DNA of 64,000 nt from Anopheles merus (Eukaryota; Arthropoda; Insecta; Diptera; Culicidae), in assembly GCF_017562075.2 (NCBI RefSeq), contig NC_054084.1:40039697-40103696 (forward strand). Direction: 5' to 3'. The notes below the pieces were generated by a model. That model saw only the letters and a list, made by a program, of their open reading frames with translations, was not told where the DNA came from and ran no database searches. A program made the position numbers and the translations under genes. Shown one piece after another: positions 61,901-64,000 of the stretch (position 1 is the stretch's first letter; each line of letters starts with the position of its first letter).

Positions 61901-64000
61901 ACGCACCACGAATGCTCCCAACGAGAAAGCCAAAGTTATGTCGCTCATACCGCTTGGGTTCCTGATAGCCTTAACATCCCATTCCATCCTCTTCGGTTTG
62001 TTTGGTTTGTATCCCTTTTGATCCCTTAATGTTTGTCTCTTCTCTGGTGGGATTTTTTTTCTCATTCTCTGTACCTACGTTCCATTATGCACTGTAAGGC
62101 TGTCCGAACGGGGTTTGCAAGGAATATCCGAAAGATTCGACAAGGGCGATAAGACCGGAGTTTTGTCTTTTTTGGCACATAAACAAGGCTTGTTTTTGGT
62201 TACACAGAGCGGGTTTTAGACCGTTTGGAGCACTCGCAGAGCAGTCGGGGGAAATTTTTTGACACAAAAATCAATACCAAGGGATCATCCTCATCACCAT
62301 CGGAATCATCATTGGGGCGGGTCTTGAAAATATCGCCATTTCCTGGCCATAAGCCCCACCCTTTCACCATAATGATCATTCCCATTCTCCCTCTAAGGTT
62401 TTGTCAGTTCTCCCAAAGCATTACCATTTTGTATCACACTCCATTTTGAAGCACTTTGATAATTCCTACTGCCTGCTTGAGAAAAAACAAACTCATTCCC
62501 TGTACAGGGATGCCAGAAACACGGAAGTTGTTCGAACGAAAGTAAACAAAAAATCTCCATTCGATTAAAAGTCATTCAAAAGGTCAAACACTATGTCCAC
62601 CCAAAGTATGAAGCAATTCAATTCGGTTACATAAGCACACGGCTAAAATCAAGTGTGTTCATTTATCCATAACTGGTGTGCAGAGGCTAACCAAACAAAA
62701 ACAAAAAAACAGGTGCCAACATCGACCCAATTCATCCCACGGGGTGGGGTGATAACGGGAGGAGAAGGAGAAAAATTAATTTCCACCACCGTCTGTGCCG
62801 CCACGTTTCATAACGACGCCAGTATTAAAAGTGATTTTTTCTGGCTTTGGAAGCTTTTTGCTTCCTGCACGGCAGCTTGGCTTCAGATTGGCGCGTAAGT
62901 CGGTGGCCTATACCAGTGGTGTGAATTAAAATGGCATTCAAAACCCACGCTAATGGCTTGGAAAGGCAGCATCCCGTGGCGAAGGGGGGGGGGGGGGGGG
63001 GGGTGAATGTCAGCCACTGGGGGCGGTTTCAGCTGGCAACCACTTTTCTTTTGATCGTAGCACTGGGAGTTTCGGGCGCTGTGCTGTCACGCACAGAATG
63101 ATGTCATTTTGGGAAGGGGTGAATTTATGCCGCTAACATGTTGTATGTATGTGCGGTGTATGTGTGTGTGTGTGTGTTGGTGCTAGGTGTGGTTTAAATA
63201 TAGAACCTCGAGATCCAAAGAGCTTGCTTCCGATGCTACTTGCGGGTTGGGGAATGTATCCTCGAAGCTAAGGATTCGCGAAAAAAACACATCACCTAAA
63301 GGCAAGCAGGAAAGATGTTTTGTTCTCTCTCTCCCTCTTGTGTGAGGAGCGACAGTTCACAGTAATTCTTTTGTTGACTTTCGTTGGAATTGTTATATGT
63401 GTGTTGGTTAAACATTTGTATGAGTCTTCCCTGTTCCGAGACACCGAATCAACACTTACCGAAAAAGCGTTCTTACATTTCCCCTTTTCGTTCCCCACTT
63501 TCAACCTCTCACAATCAATGCTCACCATCGAGCCAACCCAATACCAATGGTGAGCTGGATGTGCAGTGAATGGTGGTTCAGGAATCCGTTTTGGAAAATA
63601 CCTTCAATTGTGCGGAAACAGATTTTCCGCTTGTGGATTCATTCGGCAAGAAGGCGTCGAACTGAATCGGGACGTCGATTTGCTAGGCGTGTGCTGTTTG
63701 TCGAACGGAGGTTGTTCCCTCCTTTCCATATACGTGACTGGTACGACGAAAAGGCAAAACGTGCATAACGACCTGGACTTGGGCGATGGAAATCCACCCG
63801 CTTGCCTGACTAGTTGTGTCGGGCCTTCCCTTAAGCTAAACGTGCCATTATCATATAATTTTATCGCTTCAACAGATGAAATTATTTCACGACTCCCGAC
63901 CGGGGACATTCAGCGACGACGGGACGTGAAATGGCGGCGTACGGTGTGTGGGCGGTCACGGGACACGATAAAGCTAAACCGCATCATCACAGCACTGCAC
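58991..64000. other. No gene seen; scattered regulatory-like motifs and simple repeats
   Basis: A perfect POU octamer ATGCAAAT lies at 59788-59795 in a patch rich in homeodomain-like cores (GAGGTAATTAATCAGCG). Splice-like sites around 61210 (GTACGT) and 61290 (TTGTTTTTCAG) could bound an 80 bp intron, but no coding frame supports it. A 76-codon basic open frame (61835-62065 minus) has no recognisable family. A (TG)n run lies at about 63158-63177. The last kilobase has overlapping open frames on both strands and no domain. Confidence 0.45.
62984..63003. repeat. Poly-G tract, G20
   Basis: An uninterrupted run of 20 G on the plus strand, the second such run in the window. The exact length is unreliable in sequencing, and quadruplex formation is possible. 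Confidence 0.9.

Overview
The window looks like non-coding DNA from a mosquito of the genus Anopheles, probably close to the An. gambiae group. The evidence is indirect: AT-rich eukaryotic sequence with many homopolymers and dinucleotide repeats, no long open frames, several copies of a roughly 200 bp tRNA-derived SINE that resembles (from memory) the SINE200 type of An. gambiae, and decayed insect non-LTR retrotransposons. No gene is confidently supported. The longest open frames (about 130-200 codons) overlap open frames in other registers, match no family I recognise, and are close to what chance gives in 64 kb.

Layout. 1-5.8 kb is featureless. 5.8-12.3 kb is a mobile-element cluster: the broken C-terminal end of a non-LTR retrotransposon (RNase H plus a Cys-rich tail), a truncated SINE, a 955 bp element with Transib-like ends, a 612 bp hAT-type element with a perfect 8 bp target-site duplication, another SINE fragment, and a second, inverted, truncated copy of the Transib-like element. 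12.3-22.8 kb is mostly plain intergenic or intronic sequence with a poly-G run and, near 22.0 kb, a dense cluster of homeodomain, Sox and POU-like motifs. 22.9-23.9 kb and 44.9-46.3 kb hold two related TA-flanked inverted-repeat elements that repeat the same short motif many times. 25-30.5 kb contains the best, still weak, candidates for hidden small exons, including a phase-compatible four-exon model on the minus strand. 44.0-44.7 kb is a 5'-truncated, mutated reverse-transcriptase insertion with a 13 bp target-site duplication. 50.8-53.0 kb is a second cluster: two copies of an unnamed dispersed repeat, with a third partial copy at 37.3 kb, and two SINEs with the same head but different tails. 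53-64 kb has one more SINE, POU and forkhead-like motif clusters, and a second long poly-G run.

There is no operon or pathway to describe. The elements are independent insertions of at least five classes. The window could be a gene desert or the inside of a very long intron; the sequence alone does not say which.
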